Shown piece after piece: positions 1 through 6,175 of a DNA stretch of 14,775 bases. A program made the translations under genes and the position numbers. Source of the stretch: Fen-999 sp044220545 (GTDB taxonomy: Bacteria > Pseudomonadota > Gammaproteobacteria > Burkholderiales > Rhodocyclaceae). The DNA is taken from NCBI GenBank assembly GCA_044220545.1, contig JBGAQX010000058.1:1-14775 (forward strand), given 5' to 3'. Positions within the stretch are counted from its first letter, which is position 1. Every line of letters begins with the position of its first letter. The notes beneath the pieces were generated by a model that was given only the letters and a program-made list of their open reading frames with translations, did no database searches and was not told where the DNA came from.

Positions 1-344
1 ATCTCGATCAGCTTCTGGGGATCAAATGGCTTGACCAGCCAACCGGTCGCACCGGCGGCGCGCCCTTGCTGCTTCATCGCGTCGGACGACTCGGTCGTCA
101 GCATCAGGATCGGCACGGTCTTGTACTGGGGCATGCCACGCAGCGTCTTGATCATGGTCAGGCCGTCCATGCGCGGCATGTTCTGATCGGAAAGGATCAG
201 ATTGAACGTCTTGCTCTTTGCCTTTTCGAGGCCGTCCATGCCATCCACGGCTTCGACGACCTCATACCCCGAACTCTTCAGGGTAAAGGCCACCATTTGA
301 CGAATGGATGCGGAATCATCGACTGCGAGGATTGTTTTTGCCAT
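1..344 (-). CDS. cheY: CheY-type chemotaxis response regulator (3' end cut by window start)
   Basis: This is a single-domain receiver protein. When phosphorylated by CheA it should bind the flagellar switch and change rotation. The visible 114 or so residues begin MAKTILAVDDSASIRQMVAF. They include the acidic pair D9/D10, the phospho-acceptor D53 in LILSDQNMP, T83/T84 in the MLTTES segment and K105 in LVKPF. Only about seven C-terminal residues are missing compared with the usual 120 or so. The ATG lies 13 bp after the stop of the upstream receptor-like gene, and the Shine-Dalgarno sequence (TAGGAG) overlaps that stop codon, so the two genes are probably co-transcribed and perhaps translationally coupled. 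No output domain is visible, so a CheY role is preferred over a transcriptional regulator. A cheA gene may follow outside the window, which is inference. Confidence 0.93.
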   Translation of the reverse strand, partial: MAKTILAVDDSASIRQMVAFTLKSSGYEVVEAVDGMDGLEKAKSKTFNLILSDQNMPRMDGLTMIKTLRGMPQYKTVPILMLTTESSDAMKQQGRAAGATGWLVKPFDPQKLIE

Positions 345-357
345 TTGCTCAAGGCTC

Positions 358-1620
358 CTAGAAGAGTTCTATGTCGCCGCGGCTGAGTGCCTGCTGGCCG
401 ACGGGATTCCTGCCGCCAAGATTCGAAAGATCCGCCAGGCTGGCGGCGATCTTACCGGTTTCGCCGTGCAGATTCGCGATCGCCGCGCCGACATCGCCGT
501 GGGCGGCGTCGGCCCGCAGCGCGCGGCCAAGCCCCCCCAGCTCGACGAGGACGTTGTCCAATGCCTGGATTCGCCGGCCAACGTGATCCATGAGCTGCGA
601 CACCATGTCCTGGAACTGTAGCGCGGTCACCGCCTGATTGATGCGCTCGCCGACCCGGTCCGAACCGCTCGTCAGGCGGTCGATGGCCACATTGCGAACC
701 CTGGTCTGTTCTTCCATGGTGAGCACGATCTGCTCCACCCGCGTCTTGGAGTTGAGGGCAAAGGTCATGTCCTGGCCGGCCATGCGCTGAATCGCCTGCT
801 CCGTCTGGTGTACCGATGTCTGCATGCTTTCCATGAGCGTGCTGATCTGCTGACTGAACTGGGTGGTGCGGCCGGACAAGTCGCGCACTTCGTCCGCGAC
901 CACTGCGAAGCCACGCCCCTGTTCGCCGGCTCGCGCCGCCTCGATGGCGGCATTGAGCGCCAGCAGGTTGGTCTGCTTGGCGATGGCACCGATTTCGGAA
1001 AGAATGCTCCGCACCTTCTGGGCGTGCTTGGCGATGCCGTCGGTCATTTCCACCAGCTCGATGCCCAGCTTGCTGTTGCCGATCACGCTGTCGACGACTT
1101 GGGCCATGACCTGGGAGGTGCTGGCGACGAACTCGTCGAACTGGCCGCCGTCGGCATCCGACTGGCCACCGGCCGCGCCCGTGACTCCCAGCGCCACCTC
1201 GTGCTGTTCGCGGAGCAGCTCGTTCATGCCGGCAAAGCTGCTGGTCAACTGGCCGATGGCGTCGGCCAGCAGCGCCTGGGTACGATCAACATCGCCCCTG
1301 ATATCGGTGAACTGGGCCGAGCACTGGCGAATCCACTCATCCAGCAGGCCGGTAAATTCCCCGATCAGCTCGCGCTCGCCGCCCGCGGCACGGCCATCCC
1401 GTTGTTCATCGGCCAAGCCGGTGCGATGGGCAAAAGCGCCGGCCGCAAGCAGGCCGGCCGCAAGCAACGCCAGCGCCACCAAGCCACCGGCGCCAGCCTT
1501 GTCCATGTCCAGCAGCGCATAAGCGCCGACCAGCACCGCCATGGTCCAGCCAAGGCCGATCGCGATGAATTTGCCAAGAAAGGTCAAGCTTCTGTTCCCC
1601 GATATTCCACTGTCAAGCAC
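358..1620 (-). CDS. Membrane-anchored chemoreceptor-like signalling protein with a CheZ-like C-terminal region
   Basis: Numbered from the GTG at 1620 the protein has 420 residues. Two hydrophobic helices (about 16-37 and 44-65) are separated by a very short loop, so there is no periplasmic sensor domain. Residues 210-249 match the conserved methyl-accepting hairpin tip (IAKQTNLLALNAAIEAARAG then QGRGFAVVADEVR), the region that contacts CheA and CheW. The return helix is short. It is followed by FQDMVSQ at 336-342, which has the DxxxQ spacing of the CheZ catalytic motif, and the protein ends in DIELF, reminiscent of the CheZ tail that binds CheY. The start is uncertain. GTG 1620 overlaps the motB stop by 8 bp, while TTG at 1587 has GGGGA 8 nt upstream and would give 409 residues. 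An ATG at 1695 would overlap motB by 83 bp and is unlikely. The hairpin identification is firm; the CheZ-like role is inference. Confidence 0.85.
   Translation of the reverse strand: MLDSGISGNRSLTFLGKFIAIGLGWTMAVLVGAYALLDMDKAGAGGLVALALLAAGLLAAGAFAHRTGLADEQRDGRAAGGERELIGEFTGLLDEWIRQCSAQFTDIRGDVDRTQALLADAIGQLTSSFAGMNELLREQHEVALGVTGAAGGQSDADGGQFDEFVASTSQVMAQVVDSVIGNSKLGIELVEMTDGIAKHAQKVRSILSEIGAIAKQTNLLALNAAIEAARAGEQGRGFAVVADEVRDLSGRTTQFSQQISTLMESMQTSVHQTEQAIQRMAGQDMTFALNSKTRVEQIVLTMEEQTRVRNVAIDRLTSGSDRVGERINQAVTALQFQDMVSQLMDHVGRRIQALDNVLVELGGLGRALRADAAHGDVGAAIANLHGETGKIAASLADLSNLGGRNPVGQQALSRGDIELF
1438..1467. repeat. Tandem 15-bp duplication inside the receptor-like gene
   Basis: Two adjacent 15-bp units (GCCGGCCGCAAGCAG and GCCGGCCGCAAGCAA) differ at one base. 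On the coding minus strand they give a doubled LLAAG pentapeptide within the second transmembrane helix. The unit length keeps the reading frame. Confidence 0.8.
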
Positions 1621-2563
1621 CGCTTCCGGCCGGAGACGGCTCCGGCCCACTGTCCACGGCGTCGGTGGCGGCCTCCGCATTGTCCACCTCGGCAATGTTG
1701 CCGTCCCTCATTATCGCTTCCTCCGTGCGTTTGTTCAGCACGACGATGCTGATGCGCCGGTTGATCGCATTATAGGGATCGTCCTTGTTGTAAAGGACGG
1801 TGGAGGCGAGGCCAACGACCCGGATCATCTTGCTGTCGCCCATGCCGCCCGCCACCAGTTCGCGGCGCGAGGCGTTGGCGCGATTGGTCGAGAGCTCCCA
1901 ATTGCCGAAACCCTTGTCGCCACCGGCGTAAGGCGTGGCGTCGGTGTGTCCCGACAGGCTGATGCGGTTCTCGACCTTGTTCAAACCCCCGCCGATTTCG
2001 CGCAGGATGTCGCGAGTATAGGGCTTGAGTTCCGAACTGGCCGAATCGAACATCGGCCGATTCTTTTCATCGACGATCTGGATGCGCAAACCTTCGGTGG
2101 TCAGATCGAGCAGCAGTTGATTCTTGAACTGCTTGAGCGTGGGCGTCGCGTCGATCAAGGCCTCGAGTTCACCCTTGAGCGTTTCGAGCTTCTGACGCTC
2201 CAGCTTCTCGAAGTCCGCCTTGAGGCGCTGCAAGTTGATGGTCTTCTTTTCCGACGCCGTCTCGCCTTTCTTCACCTGGCCAAAGGTGCGACTGAGATCT
2301 TCGCCACCGCCCTGAACGACCGACGAGGAATCGCCGGAGCCGGAGCCGCCGAAGAGCGCCACCTTGAGCGGGGTCTGAAAATAGTCCGCTATGCCTTTGA
2401 GGTCACCCTTGGTGGTGGACCCCAACAACCACATGAGCAGGAAGAAAGCCATCATCGCCGTGACGAAGTCGGCGTAGGCGATCTTCCAGGCGCCGCCATG
2501 ATGACCGCCGCCGCCCTTCTTGATGCGCTTGACGACTATTGGCTGTTGGCTATCGTCGCTCAT
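1613..2563 (-). CDS. motB: Flagellar motor stator protein MotB
   Basis: MotB anchors the stator to peptidoglycan and carries the proton-binding aspartate that powers rotation. The 316-residue protein has a basic cytoplasmic start (KRIKKGGGGHHGG), then one membrane helix WKIAYADFVTAMMAFFLLMW with D32 in the position known from E. coli MotB. A helix near residues 52-66 fits the plug that blocks unassembled channels. An OmpA-like peptidoglycan-binding domain covers about 160-280, with GHTDA (205-209), NWELSTNRA (221-229) and NRRISIVVL (268-276). D32 and the close match to the E. coli helix favour a proton-driven rather than sodium-driven stator. The ATG lies 16 bp after the motA stop, so the genes form one operon. 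The 3' end overlaps the favoured start of the receptor-like gene by 8 bp. Confidence 0.96.
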   Translation of the reverse strand: MSDDSQQPIVVKRIKKGGGGHHGGAWKIAYADFVTAMMAFFLLMWLLGSTTKGDLKGIADYFQTPLKVALFGGSGSGDSSSVVQGGGEDLSRTFGQVKKGETASEKKTINLQRLKADFEKLERQKLETLKGELEALIDATPTLKQFKNQLLLDLTTEGLRIQIVDEKNRPMFDSASSELKPYTRDILREIGGGLNKVENRISLSGHTDATPYAGGDKGFGNWELSTNRANASRRELVAGGMGDSKMIRVVGLASTVLYNKDDPYNAINRRISIVVLNKRTEEAIMRDGNIAEVDNAEAATDAVDSGPEPSPAGSGA

Positions 2564-2579
2564 GGCGAGTCACTGGCCT

Positions 2580-3437
2580 TCACTTGCCCTTGCGAGCCTT
2601 GAGATCTTCTTCCAGCTCGATGAAGGTCGGCCGGTCGGTCGAGTAAAGCACCTTGCGACCGAATTCGACCGCCACCTGGGGCGCGTAGCCGTTCATGCTC
2701 GCCAGCAAGACGGCCTTGATGCACTGATAGATCTTGCCCCCTTCTTCGGCCTTCTGCTCGAGCTGGCCGGCGATCGGCGCAACGAAGCCGTACGAGACCA
2801 GAATACCGAGGAACGTCCCGACCAGCGCGCCACCGATCATCTTCCCGAGCACCGCCGGCGGCTCGCCCACCGAGCCCATCACGTTCACCACGCCCATCAC
2901 GGCGACCACGATGCCGAAGGCCGGCACCGCATCGGCGACCTTCGACATCACATGCGCCGGAACATGGGCCTCATGGTGGTGAGTCTCGATCTCGACATCC
3001 ATCAAGTTCTCGATCTCGAAGGCATTGAGGTTGCCGCCAACCATCATGCGCAGATAGTCGGTTATGAATTCCATGACATGGTGATCGTGTGTGACCGTCG
3101 GGTACTTGGAGAAGATCGGACTGGCGTCCGCGTTCTCGATGTCGCCCTCGATTGACATCAACCCCTCCTTGCGTACTTTCGAGAGGATCTCGTACAGCAT
3201 GGCCAGGAGCTCCATGTACAGGGCCTTGTTGAGATTCGACCCCTTCAGCACCGAGGGCAGGGCGGCGACCGTCGCCTTGATCGCCTTGCTGCTGTTGCCG
3301 GCGATGAACCCGCCGACGGTCAGACCGACGATGGCGAGATACTCGAGCGGCACGAAAAGGGCGGCCAGGCTGCCGTGCACGGCATAGGTGCCCACCGACG
3401 CCGCCAGGATCACCACATACCCGATCAACAGAAACAC
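2580..3437 (-). CDS. motA: Flagellar motor stator protein MotA
   Basis: MotA forms the stator ring around MotB and pushes on the FliG rotor protein. The 285-residue product follows E. coli MotA closely along its length. The first helix begins MFLLIGYVVILAASVGTYAV. The cytoplasmic loop contains DIENADASPIFSKYP, with R89 and E97 at the places of the E. coli residues R90 and E98 that touch FliG. VPAFGIVVAVMGVV carries P172 and YGFVAPIAG carries P221, equivalent to P173 and P222. The C-terminal signature is NGYAPQVAVEFGRK. Translation starts at GTG, supported by GGGAGG six bases upstream. The gene follows flhC on the same strand after a 179-bp spacer that may contain its own promoter. Confidence 0.97.
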   Translation of the reverse strand: MFLLIGYVVILAASVGTYAVHGSLAALFVPLEYLAIVGLTVGGFIAGNSSKAIKATVAALPSVLKGSNLNKALYMELLAMLYEILSKVRKEGLMSIEGDIENADASPIFSKYPTVTHDHHVMEFITDYLRMMVGGNLNAFEIENLMDVEIETHHHEAHVPAHVMSKVADAVPAFGIVVAVMGVVNVMGSVGEPPAVLGKMIGGALVGTFLGILVSYGFVAPIAGQLEQKAEEGGKIYQCIKAVLLASMNGYAPQVAVEFGRKVLYSTDRPTFIELEEDLKARKGK

Positions 3438-3507
3438 GGCCGGCCTCCCAAGTCCGAATCAATGCGAACCGGCCCGGCGCTAGCGTCCAGGCTCGATTGG
3501 TGCCGTA

Positions 3508-3568
3508 ATCATATCGGTATTCAACCGCGGACGGAGCGATCGCGCAGAGGCCTTTTAGCCCCGCTATT
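3508..3568 (-). promoter_or_regulatory. Candidate motA promoter with an FlhDC-like half site
   Basis: In the 179-bp spacer between flhC and motA, the minus strand carries TATGAT (3508-3513), five of six matches to a sigma70 -10 box, with no recognisable -35 box 17 bp upstream. About 50 bp further upstream is AATAGCG (3562-3568), which matches the core of the E. coli FlhDC half site (AAATARCG). A weak -35 with an upstream activator site is typical of FlhDC-dependent class II promoters. No convincing second half site or sigma28 promoter was seen, so this is tentative. Confidence 0.3.
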
Positions 3569-3576
3569 CCGGCCGC

Positions 3577-3596
3577 CCCGCGCCGGGCGGCGCGGG
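3577..3596 (-). terminator. GC-only stem-loop after flhC
   Basis: CCCGCGCC and GGCGCGGG form a perfect 8-bp stem around a 4-nt loop, 20 bp beyond the flhC stop. No T-run follows on the minus strand, so it would be a weak or Rho-assisted terminator. It could instead only protect the 3' end or reduce read-through from flhDC into motA. Confidence 0.35.
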
Positions 3597-3616
3597 TGGC
3601 GGGGCCGAACGACTAC

Positions 3617-4156
3617 TCAGGCGGCGACGGCTTCCGCGGCGGCGCGCCGGGTCTTGCCGGCCCGCGCCGGCATGTGGCACAAACCACAAACATAGCCGCG
3701 GGTGGGATCGTAGGCATGGGCAACGAACTCGCCACCGCACTCCTTGCAGGTGGCCATCTGGAGCATGCTGGCCTCGAAGAAGCGAACCATCGTCCAGGCC
3801 CGGGTCAGCGAGAGCACCGTGTCCATGCCGGCGTTGGTGACCTTTTCCAGGTACATCCGGTAGGCCTTGATGATCAGCTCAAGGCCCTTGAGCCGGGTGT
3901 TGCGCTGGAGAAACCGGAAGTAGGCCATGAACAGGGAGGCATGCACATTGGGCTGCCAGGTCATGAACCAGTCGGTGGAAAAAGGCAACATACCCTTGGG
4001 CGGCGAAACCCCCCGAACTTCCTTGTAGAGCTTCAGGAGCCGCTCACGGGAGAGCTTGGTCTCCGCCTCCAGCATTTGCAGGCGGGCACCCAACTGGATG
4101 AGTTCGACAGCTAGGCGGATATCTCTCGCCTCCGAGATCACGGACTTGTTACGCAT
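3617..4156 (-). CDS. flhC: Flagellar master transcriptional activator subunit FlhC
   Basis: FlhC pairs with FlhD in the FlhD4C2 complex that activates class II flagellar promoters, and it makes most of the DNA contacts. The 179-residue protein has the family start (SVISEARDIRLAVELIQLGA), the central region with GMLPFSTDWFMTW, and the zinc site cysteines C137, C140, C157 and C160 (CKEC then CGLC), which fall at the same residue numbers as in E. coli FlhC. The ATG has GGAGG about seven bases upstream. It lies 41 bp after the flhD stop, so flhDC is one transcription unit. The C-terminal tail after residue 165 is basic and alanine-rich, which is common and not diagnostic. Identification is firm. 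Confidence 0.97.
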   Translation of the reverse strand: MRNKSVISEARDIRLAVELIQLGARLQMLEAETKLSRERLLKLYKEVRGVSPPKGMLPFSTDWFMTWQPNVHASLFMAYFRFLQRNTRLKGLELIIKAYRMYLEKVTNAGMDTVLSLTRAWTMVRFFEASMLQMATCKECGGEFVAHAYDPTRGYVCGLCHMPARAGKTRRAAAEAVAA

Positions 4157-4197
4157 GAAAAACCTCCGAATCGATGGTTGGAATCGCGCCGCGACCG

Positions 4198-4515
4198 TCA
4201 GGCCACGGTCTCAACAGGCCGGCCGGCGGCCAGAATCGCCGCGTGAATATGACCGACGCCGCGGTCACGCTCGTGATTGGCCAACAGATCGATCAACAGC
4301 GAATCTTCGAATCGGAAGCTGCATAGCAGCATTTCGGAGGAGGCCATCTTCAGAACCTGCCCCGGGGTCAGACGTTCAAGGATGTCGGCAATCTCCTCGC
4401 TGATGCCAAGCCGGAAAATGGCCGCCTCCCGATCGGAGCGAACCATGTTCTGTGCCAACATCATGTAGGCGAGATTGACTTCCTTTATGTCGTTGTAGGT
4501 GTCAGTCGATTTCAT
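4198..4515 (-). CDS. flhD: Flagellar master transcriptional activator subunit FlhD
   Basis: FlhD is the partner of FlhC in the activator that turns on flagellar basal body, export and sigma28 genes. The 105-residue product aligns by eye with E. coli FlhD: DIKEVNLAYMMLAQNMVRSD, then AAIFRLGISEEIADILERLT, then MLLCSFRFED containing C65 at the position of the E. coli inter-subunit cysteine. The ATG is preceded by AAGGAG with seven-base spacing, a strong ribosome site. The gene is first in the minus-strand cluster flhD-flhC-motA-motB-receptor-cheY. Its control region lies in the 357 bp up to the divergent NUDIX gene, which holds two inverted repeats described separately. Confidence 0.96.
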   Translation of the reverse strand: MKSTDTYNDIKEVNLAYMMLAQNMVRSDREAAIFRLGISEEIADILERLTPGQVLKMASSEMLLCSFRFEDSLLIDLLANHERDRGVGHIHAAILAAGRPVETVA

Positions 4516-4604
4516 TGGAAAACTCCTTGTAGGCCCGCCCTCCTGCGCTCCACGCCTTGACCGGGACCTGAGTCACCAGGCAAGGCTGCTTTGACGGTGA
4601 TGAC

Positions 4605-4626
4605 ATTATCAATCCGACCCCGTCAA
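4605..4626 (-). promoter_or_regulatory. Candidate flhD -10 region
   Basis: Reading on the minus strand, GATAAT (4605-4610) matches the sigma70 -10 box at five of six positions and would start transcription about 80 nt before the flhD ATG. TTGACG at 4621-4626 is too close (10 bp) to be its -35. The hexamer at proper spacing (TTTTCC) is poor, so if this is a promoter it would need an activator. Confidence 0.3.
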
Positions 4627-4678
4627 GGAAAACATCACTGGAAAACGGTTTCTGTTGTCAGAAATGAGGCGGCACAGC

Positions 4679-4699
4679 TTGTAAGAAAAAACCTTACAA
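4679..4699. promoter_or_regulatory. Inverted repeat TTGTAAG-N7-CTTACAA upstream of flhD
   Basis: Perfect 7-bp arms flank a 7-bp A-rich spacer. Arm centres are 14 bp apart, roughly one and a third helix turns. The element sits 164-184 bp upstream of the flhD start codon inside an AT-rich patch, and it has no T-run that would suggest a terminator. It looks like an operator for a dimeric regulator of unknown identity. Confidence 0.55.
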
Positions 4700-4712
4700 A
4701 CCGGCAGCAAGC

Positions 4713-4731
4713 AACTGAATTTAATTCAGTT
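4713..4731. promoter_or_regulatory. Inverted repeat AACTGAAT-TTA-ATTCAGTT upstream of flhD
   Basis: Perfect 8-bp arms surround a 3-bp centre. It lies 13 bp beyond the TTGTAAG repeat, and the two centres are about 33 bp (three helix turns) apart. The compact AT-rich palindrome resembles a helix-turn-helix regulator site. The regulator is unknown. Confidence 0.55.
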
Positions 4732-4857
4732 TACCCACGTAGCTCCCCGGGCCGTTCCGTGCCCCCATACCGTCCGTGTCGTGGTGCCGAAGCGATTGCG
4801 GCGCCAGGCCTCGGCTCAGCCAAGACGCGGGAAGGCACGCAAGCGGTCCAGGTCCAT

Positions 4858-4875
4858 TAGAATCGACTCAGCATG
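4858..4875 (+). promoter_or_regulatory. Possible promoter for a leaderless or very short-leader NUDIX transcript
   Basis: TAGAAT (4858-4863) matches the -10 consensus at five of six positions and ends 9 bp before the ATG of the NUDIX gene. Transcription would then start at or within a few bases of the ATG. No Shine-Dalgarno sequence is visible before this ATG, which fits leaderless translation, but the -35 region is poor. Confidence 0.3.
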
Positions 4876-5418
4876 GATCCGGCCATCAACTATTGCTCGA
4901 ACTGCGGCTCGCCTGTCGCCATCCGTATCCCCGTCGGGGACCGGGTGCCGCGCCATATGTGCGATGCCTGCGGCGCCATCCACTACCGAAACCCCCGGCT
5001 GGTGGTCGGCTCGCTGCCGGTCTGGGAGGACAAGATCCTGCTATGCCGCCGGGCCATCGAGCCGCGCCACGGTAAATGGACGCTGCCCGCCGGGTTCATG
5101 GAAAACGGTGAGACGGTCGCCGACGCCGCGCGTCGCGAGACCAGCGAAGAGGCGAACGCCCGCATCGAACTGGACGACATGTTCACCCTGATCGCCGTGC
5201 CACACATAAGTCAGGTGCATGTCGTCTATCGCGCCCGCCTGCTCGACCTCGACTTCTCGGCCGGGGAGGAAACCCTGGAGGTCCGGCTCTTCGGCGAGGC
5301 GGAGATTCCCTGGGAGGAAATCGCCTTCCGGACGATTGCCATGACTCTGCGCCACTACTTCGCCGACCGGCGCGCCGGAGCCTTCCTCTTCCACACCGGC
5401 GACCTGACCCCGCCCTGA
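4873..5418 (+). CDS. NUDIX hydrolase with N-terminal zinc ribbon
   Basis: This is a cytoplasmic nucleoside-diphosphate-X hydrolase of 181 residues. The N-terminal zinc ribbon uses C8, C11, C30 and C33 (CSNCG and CDACG), followed by IHYRNPRLVVGSLPVW, the typical linker of this subfamily. The NUDIX box runs from G74 to A96 with E80, R88, E89, E92 and E93 in their required places, which supports metal-dependent pyrophosphate hydrolysis. The usual glycine near the end of the box is N95. Substrate cannot be read from the sequence; ADP-ribose or another dinucleotide is typical of relatives. The stop is followed after 13 bp by the RraA-family gene, so the two are an operon. The start codon has no clear ribosome site, but residues from M1 fit the family. 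Confidence 0.92.
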   Translation: MDPAINYCSNCGSPVAIRIPVGDRVPRHMCDACGAIHYRNPRLVVGSLPVWEDKILLCRRAIEPRHGKWTLPAGFMENGETVADAARRETSEEANARIELDDMFTLIAVPHISQVHVVYRARLLDLDFSAGEETLEVRLFGEAEIPWEEIAFRTIAMTLRHYFADRRAGAFLFHTGDLTPP

Positions 5419-5431
5419 CAAGGAGAGTGCC

Positions 5432-5926
5432 GTGAGCTTTGCCACCGCCGACCTGTGCGACAGCCACGAAGCAATGATCCGCAACGGAGAACTGCGTATT
5501 GTCGCGCCCATGTTCCGCAGCTTTGGTGGCCGTGGAACCTTCTCTGGCCGGATTGCCACGCTCAAGCTGTTCGAAGACAACTCCTTCGTCCGCACGGCCC
5601 TCGAGCAGCCGGGCGATGGACGCGTGCTGCTTATCGACGGTGGCGGCTCGCTGCGCCGCGCCGTGGTCGGCGATCAACTCGCGATGCTGGCCGTCAAGAA
5701 TGGCTGGAGCGGGATCGTCGCCTACGGCTGCATCCGCGACTCCGCCGCCATCGCCGGCATGGACCTCGGCGTCCTCGCCCTGACCACCCATCCGCAGAAG
5801 ACCGACAAGAGAAACGTCGGCGAGGCGGGCATCGCCGTCACCTTCGGCGGCGTCACCTTCAAGCCGGGTGAATGGCTTTACGCCGACCCCGATGGCGTTC
5901 TGGTCGCGACGAATCCCCTGATCTGA
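5432..5926 (+). CDS. rraA: RraA-family protein (RNase E regulator / HMG aldolase fold)
   Basis: The 164-residue product follows E. coli RraA through most of its length: TADLCD, FRSFGGRGTFSGRI, LIDGGGSLRRA, NGWSGIVAYG, VTFGGVTF and LYADPDGVLV. E. coli RraA binds RNase E and lowers its activity. In this family the class II 4-hydroxy-4-methyl-2-oxoglutarate aldolases need an Arg-Asp pair for substrate and metal. This protein keeps that pair as R102-D103 (GCIRDS) with GDQL at 80-83, whereas E. coli RraA has lost it. It could therefore be an aldolase, an oxaloacetate decarboxylase or a regulator. The GTG start is chosen because GGAGA lies five bases upstream and the preceding NUDIX gene ends 13 bp before it. 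The family is firm, the activity is not. Confidence 0.9.
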   Translation: MSFATADLCDSHEAMIRNGELRIVAPMFRSFGGRGTFSGRIATLKLFEDNSFVRTALEQPGDGRVLLIDGGGSLRRAVVGDQLAMLAVKNGWSGIVAYGCIRDSAAIAGMDLGVLALTTHPQKTDKRNVGEAGIAVTFGGVTFKPGEWLYADPDGVLVATNPLI

Positions 5927-6056
5927 GAACCGCCCGGCGATGGCCGAATCCACCTGGCGTGGAACCGGGTCGTCGGCATTTTGCCAGCGAAAATATCGTT
6001 TCACATAGCGAGATACGGAACTCATTTAATTGATTTTAATGGATAAGTTTTTGTCT

Positions 6057-6076
6057 AGTGTCTTATATAAGACACT
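6057..6076. promoter_or_regulatory. Perfect 20-bp palindrome next to the aceA -35 box
   Basis: AGTGTCTTATATAAGACACT is identical to its reverse complement over all 20 bp. It abuts the aceA -35 hexamer, overlapping it by one base. The length, perfection and position indicate a site for a dimeric transcription factor that controls aceA. A regulator of the TCA or glyoxylate pathway is likely, but I cannot name it with certainty. Confidence 0.8.
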
Positions 6077-6104
6077 TGTTGCTTCGCATCATTTCCCCTA
6101 TACT
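6076..6104 (+). promoter_or_regulatory. Sigma70-type promoter of aceA
   Basis: TTGTTG (6076-6081) and TATACT (6099-6104) are separated by exactly 17 bp. The -10 box matches five of six consensus bases and the -35 box keeps TTG. An AT-rich tract upstream (about 6024-6055) could act as an UP element. Transcription would start near 6111, giving a leader of about 65 nt before aceA. Confidence 0.65.
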
Positions 6105-6175
6105 TCGTCCCATCAATCGCCCACAAGCTTAGTCGGGCATTGACCCCAACTAGACAACCTATCGAGGACAGAAAA

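Larger units (their letters stand above)
4516..4872. other. Intergenic control region between flhD and the divergent NUDIX gene
   Basis: This 357-bp stretch holds no convincing gene; a possible 89-residue reading frame within it has no recognisable protein character. The middle part (about 4600-4740) is clearly richer in A and T than its surroundings. It contains two inverted repeats (4679-4699 and 4713-4731) and a minus-strand -10-like GATAAT (4605-4610). The right part (4740-4872) is GC-rich and carries a possible promoter for the NUDIX gene. No RNA gene or riboswitch was recognised. Confidence 0.6.

Noticed and set aside
808..1752. Plus-strand open frame opposite the receptor-like gene
   Set aside because: The translation shows no family features and its end becomes Arg/Pro/Cys-rich. 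The minus-strand receptor hairpin explains the sequence.
1541..2602. Plus-strand open frame opposite motB
   Set aside because: motB on the other strand has complete family motifs. The opposite frame is a codon-bias artefact.
3438..3616. Sigma28-type promoter for motA
   Set aside because: A CCGATAT sequence is present on the minus strand, but no TAAA element lies at the required distance upstream.
4591..4860. Small open frame (89 codons) upstream of the NUDIX gene
   Set aside because: It has a poor start, no ribosome site and no protein-like features, and it runs through the inverted repeats of the flhD control region.
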